In this document: in pieces, positions 1 to 9,180 of the stretch
How the letters are laid out: each line of letters starts with the position of its first letter
How positions within the stretch are numbered: position 1 is the first letter of the stretch
Assembly (NCBI RefSeq): GCF_007954265.1
Contig: NZ_VOLS01000023.1
Span: 1 to 60,533, forward strand
Direction: 5' to 3'
DNA from: Colwellia sp. C1TZA3
GTDB taxonomy: Bacteria > Pseudomonadota > Gammaproteobacteria > Enterobacterales > Alteromonadaceae
DNA: 60,533 nucleotides
Notes under the pieces: model-generated
Database searches by the model: none
Told to the model about the DNA's origin: nothing
What the model saw: the letters and a program-made list of their open reading frames with translations, nothing else
Translations under genes and position numbers: made by a program

Positions 1-59
1 AACACCACCTTCGTTACATTGTCTGGGCAGCTCTTTATTCATGCCCGTAGATTCACCTG

Positions 60-626
60 ATGGCACAGGTGGTTCTTGCAGCATCCTTGCTGAGTAGAAC
101 AACTCATCCAGCGACATCGTGTCGCACTTGGGAAGGACGCTTTAAATCTCAGGCACTGCTTGATGAATCGGCACTACTGTCGTGCATGGCTTATGTAGAT
201 TTAAACCCCGTAAGGGCCGGTATTGCTGCGACGCCAGAGCGGTCAAATTTTACCAGTATTCAATTACGCATCAAAGCCGCGATAACAGGTGAGCAACCAA
301 TGGCGTTATTACCCTTTAGGGGTAATGAAAATCAAAACAAAGCAGTGGGTATTCGCTTTAGTTTACCAGACTACTTAACACTCGTTGATGAAACGGGACG
401 TATATTTAGAGACGATAAACCGGGTGTTATTAACCCTAAAACAGCAAAGATCCTCGCAAGACTTCACATGAGTGATAAAAGTTGGTTAAAGCTGACGACT
501 AATTTTGAATGTGTCTTCACTGGAGCCGCCGGTACAGCAGAGCACTTAAGTGAATTTAGTAAGCATGTGGGGTTGCAACGAACACACGGATTAGCCAATG
601 CTCAAGCGTTTTTGAATAGCGCATAA
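60..626 (+). pseudogene. REP-associated (IS200-like, Y1) transposase, C-terminal remnant
   Basis: From about position 129 the frame matches the C-terminal half of the Y1/IS200-like transposases found with REP sequences: WEGRFKSQALLDESALLSCM, then YVDLNPVRAG, then a tail with DETGRIFRDDKPG. The N-terminal catalytic half, with the HUH histidines and the tyrosine, is missing. The first 20 or so residues of this frame (positions 60-128) do not resemble the family, so something else was joined on there. I therefore call it a truncated, inactive copy. Full-length members are usually over 300 residues, against 188 here. The 3' end looks intact. The left junction lies near position 130, and the true left part may have been lost by insertion or deletion. 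Confidence 0.7.
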
Positions 627-790
627 CCCCTTTATTAATCGGCCTTTGACTGATGTCATTTTAGCGTGACGGATTCAACTTGACTAAAATTCAAGGACTT
701 GGCAAGTTTAAATAGATAACGCCTACCTGGACTCACTTTATTTAATAAATGGGTATTTTAATAAACCAGAAAGGTACCAATCTTCATATC

Positions 791-900
791 ATTATGGTTT
801 GTATTTATCATGGGTGGCATTGTTATTTATTATTATGGTTTGTATTTATCATGGGTGGCATTGTTATTTTATTATCATGGGTGGCATTGTTATTTTATTC
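791..900. repeat. tandem repeat (about 41-bp unit) in a gene-free stretch
   Basis: The gene-free stretch 627-1108 contains a unit starting ATTATGGTTTGTATTTATCA at 791 and again at 832 (period 41), followed by a third, shorter copy from about 874. The shared core GGGTGGCATTGTTATTT appears three times, and its end GGCATTGTTATTTTATT appears once more near 1008. Short open frames here are by-products of the repeat. No gene, RNA or clear terminator was found in the rest of the interval. Confidence 0.75.
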
Positions 901-1108
901 ATTGTTGCATCTCTTGCTGGAGAAAAAGCGATAAGCATATATTCAGCTGACCACTTTTTCTACCTATTCAAGTTATGCACTTACTATTTGAATCCAAGTT
1001 ATTTTATGGCATTGTTATTTTATTATTTTTTGAACAGCGAACATAAGTTATGAAACTAAATGTTCGCTTTCGTGGTTAATATATTGGCCAAAGCCCGAAT
1101 AATAACGG

Positions 1109-2449
1109 CTACATCATAAGATTAGGCAAGAGCAACGATAGTATAGGGAAGGCAATAATTGCTACCAGTACTAAAATGTCCATGACTAGAAATCTTGTCA
1201 CGCCCATAAAAATATCATATACCGCGACCGAAGGTTTAGTGACACTGGCGATAACAAAAACGTTTAATCCTACCGGCGGGGTGATCAAGCTTATTTCAAG
1301 CAACTTGATTATTACTACGCCAAACCAAATTAAGTCTAAGCCATAACCTTCTACCATCGGAATTAAAAAAGGCAGGGTAAGTACCATAATACCTAGTGGG
1401 TCAAGAAACATGCCCAGTAGAAAATATACCCCTGCGATCATTATTAGCAATAACCATAAAGAGACATCGGCAGCCTCGATAAGGCCAACCAGTGCAGGTG
1501 CCATACCGGTTAGCGCAACAAAGCCAACAAATATTTTGGCGCCAGCTGCGATAAAGAAGATAGAAGTGGTTTGAGTACAGGTTTCTTTAATTGATTGCAT
1601 AAACTGCTGCCAATTAAGGCGCTTTTGCAATGAACCAATAACGATGACTGAAAATGCACTGATCGCTGCCGCTTCAGTTGCGGTGAATAGACCGCCATAA
1701 ATACCACCAATAATAATGGTAAAAAGTAACATCGCCGGCCAGCATCTTATGGCAGCTTTGCGGCGATCGCCCTTAATAAGTAGGGTGGTATCGGCGGGTG
1801 CATCTTTTGGATTACGTTTTACCCAGATGTAGATCACCACTAAAAAACCCACTAGCGATATTAGACCTGGGATCACACCAGCCAAGAACAGGCGACTGAC
1901 TGACATTTCGGTAAAAATACCGTAAACAATAAAGAGTACACTGGGTGGGATCAGCGAACCTAGCGTACCACCAACCGCGACAGTAGAAGTCGCTAGGCGC
2001 TTATCGTAGCCCATGCGCAACATTTCCGGTACGCAAATTTTACCCATAGCTGACGCGCAAGCGATGCTCGAGCCAGTAATCGCGGAGAAGCCACCACAGC
2101 CAAAAACAGAGGCCATAGCCACACCGCCAGGTAAGCGTTTTAGCCAAACTCGCGCTGCATGATAAATATCAGTAGTGATACCGGTATGGTAGGCGATATG
2201 ACCTAACAGCACGAATAACGGTATCATGCTCAGATCATAAGAATGCACCAAGTCAAAAGCATTGGATGAAATCATGGTCAGTGTTGGTGCTATCGCTGAT
2301 TCAATGTCAAAGCCACCAGAGCGCATGGCAAAAAATATAAAGATAAATACCGATGACACACCAGCCAAGCTAAAGGCGATTGGCACACGAAACATAAGTA
2401 ACAGCAACGTACAGGCAAACCCGACGAGCCCAAGCATTAATGGATCCAC
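1109..2449 (-). CDS. dctM: TRAP transporter large permease (DctM family)
   Basis: This is the large membrane subunit of a tripartite ATP-independent periplasmic (TRAP) transporter, which drives uptake of an organic acid with the sodium or proton gradient. The 446 residues are almost wholly hydrophobic, with about a dozen predicted membrane segments and family-typical stretches such as GGFSAITGSSIACASAMGKI near residues 118-137 and LGMFLDPLGIMVLTLPFLIP near 342-361. The start is GTG at 2449, three bases after the dctQ stop, with AGGA seven bases upstream inside the end of dctQ; an ATG four codons later is the alternative. It is the last gene of a dctP-dctQ-dctM operon. The substrate cannot be read from sequence; C4-dicarboxylates or other carboxylates are usual. 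Confidence 0.93.
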   Translation of the reverse strand: MDPLMLGLVGFACTLLLLMFRVPIAFSLAGVSSVFIFIFFAMRSGGFDIESAIAPTLTMISSNAFDLVHSYDLSMIPLFVLLGHIAYHTGITTDIYHAARVWLKRLPGGVAMASVFGCGGFSAITGSSIACASAMGKICVPEMLRMGYDKRLATSTVAVGGTLGSLIPPSVLFIVYGIFTEMSVSRLFLAGVIPGLISLVGFLVVIYIWVKRNPKDAPADTTLLIKGDRRKAAIRCWPAMLLFTIIIGGIYGGLFTATEAAAISAFSVIVIGSLQKRLNWQQFMQSIKETCTQTTSIFFIAAGAKIFVGFVALTGMAPALVGLIEAADVSLWLLLIMIAGVYFLLGMFLDPLGIMVLTLPFLIPMVEGYGLDLIWFGVVIIKLLEISLITPPVGLNVFVIASVTKPSVAVYDIFMGVTRFLVMDILVLVAIIAFPILSLLLPNLMM

Positions 2450-2452
2450 AGA

Positions 2453-2983
2453 TTAATCCTCTTCAGTTGTATTGTATGCAGCGTCAGAGCGCTGCACCAG
2501 ATGTTCAGTATTACCAGAAATGGCTGCTCGAAAATCAGCAATAAAAATTACCAATAAACGGATAATAAATAACGCGGCGCCAACGAAAAAAGCCAATCGC
2601 CCCGGCCATTCAGGTAGGTCTAACTCGCTAAAGAAATAAGCGCCACTGCTGGCAGCATGAAAAAAGCCTTTCCAAGCGGCGAATACAAGTGGCAGTAATA
2701 TTAATAGACTGATAAAAGAGCCAATGGCAAGTAGCCATAATTTACTGTGTTTACCTAGGCGTTTAAATAAAAACTCTATAGTAATGTGGCTATAATCTGC
2801 GGTGACATAAGCTAACGGTAGAAAAACCGCCCCTACCATAAGTTCTCGAACGATAACCACATCGTCAGTAACTCCCCAGCCAAAAAGGTTACGTGTCACA
2901 ACTGTTAGGGTGATCATTAGGCCGAGAGTGACAATACACGTGCCAGCTACAATCAATGCTCCCTGTTCCATTTTTTTCAACAT
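2453..2983 (-). CDS. dctQ: TRAP transporter small permease (DctQ family)
   Basis: This is the small membrane subunit of the TRAP transporter, which works with DctM in the inner membrane. Its 176 residues form about four hydrophobic segments (roughly 7-29, 45-62, 82-103 and 128-149), the normal layout and length for DctQ. The motif RELMVGAVFLPLAYVTADYS followed by HITIEFL is characteristic. The reading frame ends in an acidic tail (TTEED) where the dctM ribosome-binding site lies. The gap to the upstream dctP is 134 bases. It holds an ATACCA-type repeat end near 3002 (a possible decayed MITE terminus) but no obvious terminator, so co-transcription is likely. Confidence 0.9.
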   Translation of the reverse strand: MLKKMEQGALIVAGTCIVTLGLMITLTVVTRNLFGWGVTDDVVIVRELMVGAVFLPLAYVTADYSHITIEFLFKRLGKHSKLWLLAIGSFISLLILLPLVFAAWKGFFHAASSGAYFFSELDLPEWPGRLAFFVGAALFIIRLLVIFIADFRAAISGNTEHLVQRSDAAYNTTEED

Positions 2984-3117
2984 AATAATTAACTCTATGT
3001 AATACCAATTTCACTAGTTAGTGACCATTTATACGGCTTAAAATAAAGGCCTTATCGGTGGCCATTTTTACTGTGTATAAAATGCATCAGCTCATTAACG
3101 AACCAGGTGTAATTAAA

Positions 3118-4182
3118 TTAACGGGTCCAAGGGTAGCCTTTTAGATCGCGCTCTTGGCTGTATTTAGTTAGGAATTTTCTGTAGTTTTCAATCATGGCTT
3201 TGCCATCAAGACCACTTTTTTGGGCTTCGTTTTTCCATTTGGTAATGTGTGATTGACTAGCTAAATATAATTTTGCAGAATCTTCGGCAGGCAGATTAAT
3301 AATTTCCAACTTGTGGCCATTAATCCCTTGGGTTAATAAATGCTCTGCTTTGTTGTCAGCCTTGACTACATTTTGACCAATGTGGTTGATAAAATCAGCG
3401 CCAACTTCATCTAACACTTTTCTCTGAGATGGACTCAATTTTGCTAGTGATTTTTTATTGATATACATGCCCAATCCAGTATAAATTCCCCAATTGAGTT
3501 TGGTTAAACTGTCTGCCGCTTCATGTTGCTTTAGAGCGATTGTGGCGCTCATATAACCTTGACTACAATCGAGTAAACCGTTGCCTAGTCCTTGATAAGC
3601 CTTATAAATACTCATGCTAACCAAGTTTGCACCTAAGTCGCCAAATATTTTTCCGAAGGTACCTACACCACGTATTTTTTTATTTTTTATATCATTTATT
3701 GAACGAACAGCGTCGCCTTTGCATAAGATAATAACGCTAGAAAGCATGTATGAAGAGACGAAGGCTAAGTTTTGCTCAGCTAAACTGTTTATAACTTCAG
3801 GCGATTGCATGTGCTCATAATTCGCTTTGAGTCCCACCCAGGGATCTAAATTTTCAAAGGGCAGGTTAGTTAGTGAAGCAGAGACCATTTCTTTGGGGAA
3901 GTAATCTGGAATAATCGTGCCCATGTCTACCACCCCAGCAGCAATAGATTGTCGCGAAGCATTTGATTTAAATAAGGCGCCGCCCCACATAATATCAATT
4001 TTTAAATCACCACCAGAGCGCTTATTAACTTCCTGTGCAAACCATTTAGTGGCACCTGCACGGGCGCCTCGGTTTGGTCCAGGCTCACCATAGGTGAGTA
4101 CCGTTGCTGCAACAGCAGGGATTGCACTTAAAGCTGCTGCTGTTAATGTGGCTACTTTGAAAAAGTTGCTAATTTTATTCAT
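3118..4182 (-). CDS. dctP: TRAP transporter periplasmic substrate-binding protein (DctP family)
   Basis: This is the periplasmic solute-binding subunit that delivers substrate to DctQM. Its 354 residues begin with a signal peptide (NKISNFFKVATLTAAALSA, likely cleaved after AVA at about residue 26). The mature protein shows the DctP fold: RAGATKWFAQEVNKRSGGDL near 41-60, an AAGVVDMG stretch, and the KIRGVGTFGKIFGDLG region near 170 where the carboxylate-binding arginine normally sits. It is the first gene of the operon. The 5' region contains an inverted repeat GCGGA/TCCGC at 4222-4239 that may be an operator, although no regulator gene is adjacent. The ligand class is uncertain. Confidence 0.92.
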   Translation of the reverse strand: MNKISNFFKVATLTAAALSAIPAVAATVLTYGEPGPNRGARAGATKWFAQEVNKRSGGDLKIDIMWGGALFKSNASRQSIAAGVVDMGTIIPDYFPKEMVSASLTNLPFENLDPWVGLKANYEHMQSPEVINSLAEQNLAFVSSYMLSSVIILCKGDAVRSINDIKNKKIRGVGTFGKIFGDLGANLVSMSIYKAYQGLGNGLLDCSQGYMSATIALKQHEAADSLTKLNWGIYTGLGMYINKKSLAKLSPSQRKVLDEVGADFINHIGQNVVKADNKAEHLLTQGINGHKLEIINLPAEDSAKLYLASQSHITKWKNEAQKSGLDGKAMIENYRKFLTKYSQERDLKGYPWTR

Positions 4183-4827
4183 TGTTATAACTCTTCAAAA
4201 TAATATCCTGCGTTTCGCTTGGCGGAACTTGTGGTCCGCTAAAGTTTATCACTGTACAATAACAAACAAGGTGCTGCAAGCATAAAAAAGCGCATTAGAA
4301 ATTAAATGTCTTCTCTTAACCTGTCGGTTGTTATCAAGTTTTTTTGAATTTTGAATAATGAAAAATGTGTTGAATATACTAGCGGTGTTTTGATGTGGTT
4401 TTATTGAGTCGGTTGATAAACGCCATAATCCAAACATTGTTAATAAACTTGTGGGGAGGACTTCCAGAGATAAAAGTACGATTGGTTCTTATTAAACACT
4501 ATTGATTTATGCCACAAAGCGGTCAGTTTTTGTTGTTAAAATTATCCTAGTTAATGTTCAGTTATATACTAAAGTAGACGGTAGTTTTTATTTATCTAGT
4601 GGCAGGGTTTCCAACAGTAATTGTATGAATAATTAATCTATATCAGCTCAAATCCATTTTCTGTCGATTATGCACTTTTCTGCAAAGGTAGGAGTCAATA
4701 TACCTCTTCAACTCAGGTCATGTGTCTGTTTAAGCTCACTACAATCTAAGTCTGTTGCATAGATGTGTTATCGTGTTTATCCTTATACTATTCAAACAGT
4801 AACTCATCACAAACAAGGAACCACTGA
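4183..4827. other. intergenic region between divergent dctP and mscS
   Basis: This 645-base, AT-rich gap separates two divergently transcribed genes and must contain both promoters. The only structured element I see is the interrupted inverted repeat at 4222-4239 (GCGGA, 8 bases, TCCGC) just upstream of dctP. No conserved open frame, RNA or terminator could be supported. Confidence 0.4.
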
Positions 4828-5661
4828 ATGGAAGAAATTCTTGGAACAAATATAAATGCGACCCAATTAATAGACCAAGGTATATCACTGGTTATAACTT
4901 ACGCACCTAAGTTAGTGCTCGCTATTATTACATTAGTGGTGGGTCTATGGCTGATCAACCGCTTTGTTGCGGTGCTAGACAAAAAAATTGGCGCTAAAGA
5001 CCCAACATTGAACAAGTTCCTGTGTGGACTCATCAGTGCAATTTCGAAAGTTATGCTGCTTATTTCAGTCGCCTCGATGATCGGCATTGCAACAACCTCG
5101 TTTATTGCGGTTATCGGTGCTGCTGGCCTAGCAATAGGGTTTGCGTTACAGGGAAGCTTAGCGAATTTTGCTGGCGGTGTGCTGATCCTGATCTTCAAAC
5201 CTTTTAAAGTCGGCGATACAATCGAAGCTCAAGGTTTTCATGGTGCTGTTGCCGAGATCCAGATCCTCTATACTGTGGTGAATACCTTCGATAACCGGCG
5301 TATTGTCATTCCCAATGGTAGCCTATCTAATGCTACCTTGGTAAACGTCAGTATTTATGAAAATCGTCGCTGCGACATGATCTTCGGTATTCACTACAAT
5401 GACGACATCGACAAAGCTAAAGCTATTCTTCAACGCCTATGTGATGAGGACGAACGTTCTTTGAAAGATCCTGAGCCACTAATCTGTGTTGGTAGCCTTG
5501 GTGATAACTCAGTCAATTTGATGTTCCGACCTTGGGTTGCCACCGACAACCTGTGGCCATACTACTGGGACATGCACGAAAAAGTAAAAAAGGCCTTTGA
5601 TAAAGAAGGTATTACCATTCCCTACCCTCAACGAGACCTTCATGTTTATAAGTCTGAGTGA
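4828..5661 (+). CDS. mscS: small-conductance mechanosensitive channel (MscS family)
   Basis: This inner-membrane channel opens under membrane tension and releases solutes after osmotic downshock. Its 277 residues are close to the 286 of E. coli MscS. Three hydrophobic segments lie at about 15-47, 66-90 and 95-128. The pore-lining third helix has the Gly/Ala-rich pattern AAGLAIGFALQGSLANFAGG. The beta domain begins with FKPFKVGDTIEAQGFHGAV and ends with NRRIVIPNGSLSNATLVNVS, both family signatures. The ATG follows AAGGA (spacing 8). It is a single-gene unit; a hairpin without a U-tract follows at 5698-5725. Recognition is strong; gating properties cannot be inferred. Confidence 0.95.
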   Translation: MEEILGTNINATQLIDQGISLVITYAPKLVLAIITLVVGLWLINRFVAVLDKKIGAKDPTLNKFLCGLISAISKVMLLISVASMIGIATTSFIAVIGAAGLAIGFALQGSLANFAGGVLILIFKPFKVGDTIEAQGFHGAVAEIQILYTVVNTFDNRRIVIPNGSLSNATLVNVSIYENRRCDMIFGIHYNDDIDKAKAILQRLCDEDERSLKDPEPLICVGSLGDNSVNLMFRPWVATDNLWPYYWDMHEKVKKAFDKEGITIPYPQRDLHVYKSE

Positions 5662-5697
5662 TCGCTAAAGCTATACTATGATGCAAATTTTGCACAG

Positions 5698-5725
5698 GTG
5701 CCACTAAACTGACATTTAGTGGCAC
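5698..5725 (+). terminator. hairpin downstream of mscS
   Basis: An 11-bp perfect stem (GTGCCACTAAA / TTTAGTGGCAC) with a 6-base loop begins 36 bases after the mscS stop. There is no run of T after it, so intrinsic termination is uncertain. It may instead protect the 3' end of the message. Confidence 0.5.
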
Positions 5726-5785
5726 GGTGTCGAAGTGGCCTTAATGCAAAGCATTGAAAGCAACAACGGGCGTTGACAAGCACTT

Positions 5786-5947
5786 ATACTAAATTGATTA
5801 ATTATCTGCTCATTTTTAATGGTTAAAATAAAAAACTATGGCGTTATAAAACTTATAAGATGAATAACTACTGACTAAATTTTATGTCTTGTATGTCTTC
5901 GTTTTTCCTCATAAAAAAGGTGACCACTTAATTAATCAAATTGGTAT
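5786..5947 (+). repeat. family B palindromic repeat, copy 1
   Basis: This 162-base element has inverted ends (ATAC.AAATTGATTAATTA at left, AATTAATCAAATTGGTAT at right) and a conserved interior, CTGCTCATTTTTAATGGTTA. The same element recurs at 8573-8734, at 12017-12170 (broken by an insertion sequence) and inverted at 59953-60113. It contains no convincing coding frame. It sits in the convergent gap between mscS and the LysR gene. Confidence 0.9.
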
Positions 5948-6085
5948 TATTACAATATTATTTTACTCCCCATACCGCTTGGCTTTATTAATAATAAGGT
6001 TTTAGGGCCGTCAGTCTGTTTTATTTTACCCTTACTTTTGTTACAGCTGGGTTTAAATAGTGTTGAATTCGCACAAAAGCGTATC

Positions 6086-6244
6086 ATACCAGTTCCATTA
6101 AGTTTGTGATCTTGTTGTGCGCAGGAAAAATAACTCAAGGTAAGGCGCTCGATTGAGCAATAGCTGGCTATTGGGATTCAGAGCAACACAGCCTTGAGCT
6201 ATTTTAACTAGTACAAGTGAGCAATAACTTAATGGGATTGGTAT
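6086..6244 (+). repeat. family A palindromic repeat, copy 1
   Basis: This 159-base element starts ATACCAGTTCCATTAAGTTT and ends ACTTAATGGGATTGGTAT. It can fold on itself along most of its length; the centre is CAATAGC-TG-GCTATTG. Near-identical copies lie at 11095, 49821, 56506 and, inverted, 60162. Together with the family B copy at 5786 it fills most of the mscS-LysR gap. Confidence 0.92.
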
Positions 6245-6365
6245 CAGTATCTAATCAGGCTGATACCGTTAATAAGTATAAAAAAAGTAGTTTCAGTACT
6301 TATAGTGACTTTTGATATGCACTAAGTCATATTAAATACATTCAGGTAGATAAAAATAATTAGAC

Positions 6366-7247
6366 TTAATCCAAAGGCTCGACCATTGAGCTTAGGTAAG
6401 TCATAAAAGCCTTACTTGCTTGAGAAACCGAATGGTTTTTTTTCCACGCTAAACTCAACTTAAACTCAATTTTTGGCTCAAAGGGGATTGATGTCATCTG
6501 CTGTTCGTTTTGTAAAATACGTGATAAACAAGTGGTAATACCCACGCCATTGCGAACCAGTGACTTTTGCAATTCAATAAGATTAGTTTCCATACGAACA
6601 TCTAATGCTAAGTGATGTTTTTTTGAATATTGACTAACAACTTCACGTAAAAAATATCCTTCATGAAATAACACTAGTGGCTGTTGGCAAAACTGTGCCA
6701 GTGATAGGGTTTGCTCAGCAGCTAGTGGGTGCGTTCTGACCATACCAGCAACAATTTCTTCATTAATAAGTTCAGTGTAACGTAGTTGTGAATTTTCTAA
6801 ATCTCCACGTACTAAAGCTAAATCAAGTTCGCCGTTCAGTAACATTTTCTCTAATGCTGCTGTGCCTTGGTCAACCAAGTGTATTTTTATTTTTGGATAT
6901 TTTTGCTTAAAGGCGGTCAATATTTTTGGAAAGTAATAAGACCCCATCATCGCAGAAACACCAAAACGAATAGTACCTCGTTCGAGATTTTTTAACTCTT
7001 GTAGTTCTAATTCGACTTGTTTTACTTGGCTTAATAGTTGGGTGGCTAGTTTATATAGCACTTCACCTTCAGCAGTTAATAAAGCGTTTTTTTCCGCACG
7101 GTTAATTAACTTTAGTCCAACTTCTTGCTCTAGTTTTTGAATGGCGATAGTTAATGCTGGTTGGGCAATACCTATTTTATGTGCTGCCCGCGTAAAGTTA
7201 CCGAGCACAGCTAATTGACAAAAATATTCCAGACGCTTTAAATTCAT
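6366..7247 (-). CDS. LysR-family transcriptional regulator, divergent from gcdH
   Basis: This is a LysR-type DNA-binding regulator. Its 293 residues are the standard length. The N-terminal winged helix-turn-helix (residues 1-60) begins MNLKRLEYFCQLAVLGNFTR and includes AAHKIGIAQPALTIAIQKLE. The rest is the periplasmic-binding-protein-like inducer domain (about 90-290). It is transcribed divergently from the glutaryl-CoA dehydrogenase gene across a 130-base gap containing a palindrome suited to a LysR dimer. By position it probably controls that gene in response to a lysine, tryptophan or glutarate breakdown intermediate; this is inference from context. Its 3' end faces mscS and two palindromic repeats. 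Confidence 0.9.
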   Translation of the reverse strand: MNLKRLEYFCQLAVLGNFTRAAHKIGIAQPALTIAIQKLEQEVGLKLINRAEKNALLTAEGEVLYKLATQLLSQVKQVELELQELKNLERGTIRFGVSAMMGSYYFPKILTAFKQKYPKIKIHLVDQGTAALEKMLLNGELDLALVRGDLENSQLRYTELINEEIVAGMVRTHPLAAEQTLSLAQFCQQPLVLFHEGYFLREVVSQYSKKHHLALDVRMETNLIELQKSLVRNGVGITTCLSRILQNEQQMTSIPFEPKIEFKLSLAWKKNHSVSQASKAFMTYLSSMVEPLD

Positions 7248-7281
7248 ATGAGTAAGTGCTATAAGTAAAAGTTATGAAAAA

Positions 7282-7301
7282 TATAATAACTATATATTAT
7301 A
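7282..7301. promoter_or_regulatory. probable LysR operator
   Basis: In the 130-base gap between the divergent LysR and gcdH genes there is a perfect inverted repeat, TATAATA, six bases, TATTATA. It includes T-N11-A spacing as expected for LysR-type regulators. The surrounding DNA is AT-rich, so a chance match is possible. Confidence 0.45.
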
Positions 7302-7377
7302 TTTATTTCTGTTTTGAGGATAGAGTAAGAGCATAAATAAAACTATTACTGCAAAACATTACATACAAGGTAATCCT

Positions 7378-8559
7378 ATGAGCCAAAAATTAACTGCTTT
7401 TAACTGGCAAGATCCGATGTTTCTCGATAGTCAACTCACTGAAGAAGAGCGTATGATCCGCGATTCTGCCTATGATTATTGCCAAGAAAAACTTCAACCA
7501 CGTGTGCTTGAAGCCAATAGACACGAACACTTTGATCGTGAAATTATGCGTGAATTAGGTCAGTTAGGCTTATTGGGGGCTACTTTACCGGCTCAATATG
7601 GTGGTAGTGAAGTTAATTATGTGAGTTATGGTTTAATTGCTCGTGAAGTAGAGCGTGTCGATAGTGGTTACCGCAGCGCGATGAGTGTGCAATCTTCATT
7701 GGTTATGCACCCTATTTATGCTTACGGCAGTGAAGAACAACGCATGAAGTATTTACCTAAACTTGCTTCGGGCGAATGGGTGGGCTGTTTTGGTTTGACT
7801 GAGCCTAATTCAGGTAGTGATCCAGCTTCTATGACCACCCACGCTAAGAAAGTGGACGGTGGTTACAGCATGACGGGTAATAAAATGTGGATCACGAATT
7901 CACCCATCGCTGATGTTTTTGTTGTTTGGGCAAAACTTGAGGGTAAAATTCGTGGCTTTGTACTTGAAAAAGGTATGGCAGGTTTGTCTGCGCCCAAAAT
8001 TGAAGGTAAATTTTCTTTACGTGCCTCAATAACTGGCGAAATTGTCATGGATAACGTTTTTGTCCCCGCTGAAAATATGTTCCCTGAAATTACAGGTTTA
8101 GCTGGGCCTTTTGGTTGTTTAAATAAAGCGCGTTATGGTATTGCTTGGGGCTCATTAGGAGCGGCAGAGTTTTGTTTTAACTCAGCGAGAAACTATACCG
8201 CAGATCGCGAACAATTTGGTCGCCCGCTATCGGCTAATCAGTTAATTCAAAAGAAACTCGCTGATATGCAAACTGAGATATCGCTTGGTTTACAGGGCTG
8301 CTTACAAATGGGTCGCTTAATGGATGCGGATCAATGTCCGGTTGAATTAATCTCATTAATGAAACGTAATAACTGTGGCAAATCTCTTGATATTGCTCGT
8401 GTTGCGCGTGATATGCACGGTGGTAATGGTATTAGTGATGAATATGGCGTTATTCGCCATATGATGAACCTTGAAGCAGTTAATACTTATGAAGGTACAC
8501 ATGATGTGCATGCCCTAATTTTAGGTCGTGCCATTACAGGTCTTCAGGCTTTTTGTTAA
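7378..8559 (+). CDS. gcdH: glutaryl-CoA dehydrogenase
   Basis: This FAD enzyme oxidises and decarboxylates glutaryl-CoA to crotonyl-CoA in the breakdown of lysine, hydroxylysine and tryptophan. Its 393 residues follow the acyl-CoA dehydrogenase plan. An N-terminal helical domain carries [12 protein letters not shown] (99-110), the FAD/substrate motif TEPNSGSDP lies at 141-149, and a C-terminal helical domain carries [19 protein letters not shown]. The catalytic base is the glutamate of NTYEGTHD (E372), placed as in human GCDH. The combination FNWQDP at the N-terminus and [18 protein letters not shown] at the C-terminus is specific to this subfamily. The start has AAGG upstream. A family B repeat begins 14 bases after the stop. 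Confidence 0.95.
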   Translation: MSQKLTAFNWQDPMFLDSQLTEEERMIRDSAYDYCQEKLQPRVLEANRHEHFDREIMRELGQLGLLGATLPAQYGGSEVNYVSYGLIAREVERVDSGYRSAMSVQSSLVMHPIYAYGSEEQRMKYLPKLASGEWVGCFGLTEPNSGSDPASMTTHAKKVDGGYSMTGNKMWITNSPIADVFVVWAKLEGKIRGFVLEKGMAGLSAPKIEGKFSLRASITGEIVMDNVFVPAENMFPEITGLAGPFGCLNKARYGIAWGSLGAAEFCFNSARNYTADREQFGRPLSANQLIQKKLADMQTEISLGLQGCLQMGRLMDADQCPVELISLMKRNNCGKSLDIARVARDMHGGNGISDEYGVIRHMMNLEAVNTYEGTHDVHALILGRAITGLQAFC

Positions 8560-8572
8560 TCACTCAGGTATT

Positions 8573-8734
8573 ATACCAAGTTGATTAATTACCTGCTCAT
8601 TTTTAATGGTTAAAATGAATAACTACAGCGTTATAAAGTTTATAAGTAGAATAACTACTGACTAAACTTTATGCCTTGTATTTATCCATTTTTCCTCATG
8701 AAAAAGTAGATCACTTAATTAATCAAATTGGTAT
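8573..8734 (+). repeat. family B palindromic repeat, copy 2
   Basis: This 162-base copy is closely similar to the one at 5786-5947, with ends ATACCAAGTTGATTAATTA and AATTAATCAAATTGGTAT. It lies between the gcdH stop and the strong hairpin terminator at 8867, as if it had inserted between the gene and its original terminator. Confidence 0.92.
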
Positions 8735-8866
8735 TAGAGTAGATTAGCACTATCGTTTTAAAGAGTGTTTAAAGAACGCTTTAAAGGACGATTAAACCGG
8801 CCTGTGTAGCAGAGCTTGACGGTCTTACTATATATCTGCTCAATAAGCACGGCCACAGAATAACCT

Positions 8867-8904
8867 AAGGGCATGCCAATGAAAGTTGGCATGCCCTTTT
8901 TTTT
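8867..8904 (+). terminator. strong rho-independent terminator
   Basis: The stem AAGGGCATGCCAA / TTGGCATGCCCTT has 13 pairs, a 6-base loop and eight T residues after it. The nearest upstream gene is gcdH, which ends 308 bases earlier with a repeat in between. The 130 bases just before the hairpin hold no coding frame, so an unannotated small transcript ending here is also possible. Confidence 0.85.
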
Positions 8905-8946
8905 CATGACAATTAAGTCTCCATATTGTACTTGTTCCAGCTGTTT

Positions 8947-9097
8947 TGTAGGTCGGACTTCAGTCCGTCAAACCTTTAGCGAGCAATCAATGCGGGAGTA
9001 ATGAGAATCTACCGCGCGTATTGTTTTGTCATTTAGCATTTATGTGTCGAGAACGGTTAAATTTTATTTAACTTGATGGACTAAAGTCTAACCTACA
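8947..9097 (+). repeat. family D element, single copy with inverted ends
   Basis: The element opens with TGTAGGTCGGACTTCAGTCC and closes with the imperfect inverse (GGACTAAAGTCTAACCTACA). It is about 151 bases and non-coding. The same opening sequence is the core of the tandem array at 52521-52971. The short hairpin CGGACT-TC-AGTCCG lies inside the left end. Confidence 0.75.
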
Positions 9098-9180
9098 CAG
9101 GTCAACTGTTAAGTGGGCGATTACTGTCATGGGGCAAACATGTCTAGCCAAGTTTGCTTCACCTGAGACAACAGCTATTA

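Noticed and set aside
1-141. Open frame on the minus strand running off the left edge, with a Met at 117 (MSLDELFYSARMLQEPP...)
   Set aside because: It is short, has no ribosome-binding site and no family I recognise. It may be the foreign sequence joined to the transposase remnant, but it cannot be supported as a gene.
749-1053. Two small hydrophobic open frames
   Set aside because: They are translations of the 41-bp tandem repeat in two frames, with no start signal and no similarity to known proteins.
5950-6138. 62-residue open frame on the minus strand
   Set aside because: Part of it lies inside a family A repeat and the rest is AT-rich gap DNA; nothing supports expression.
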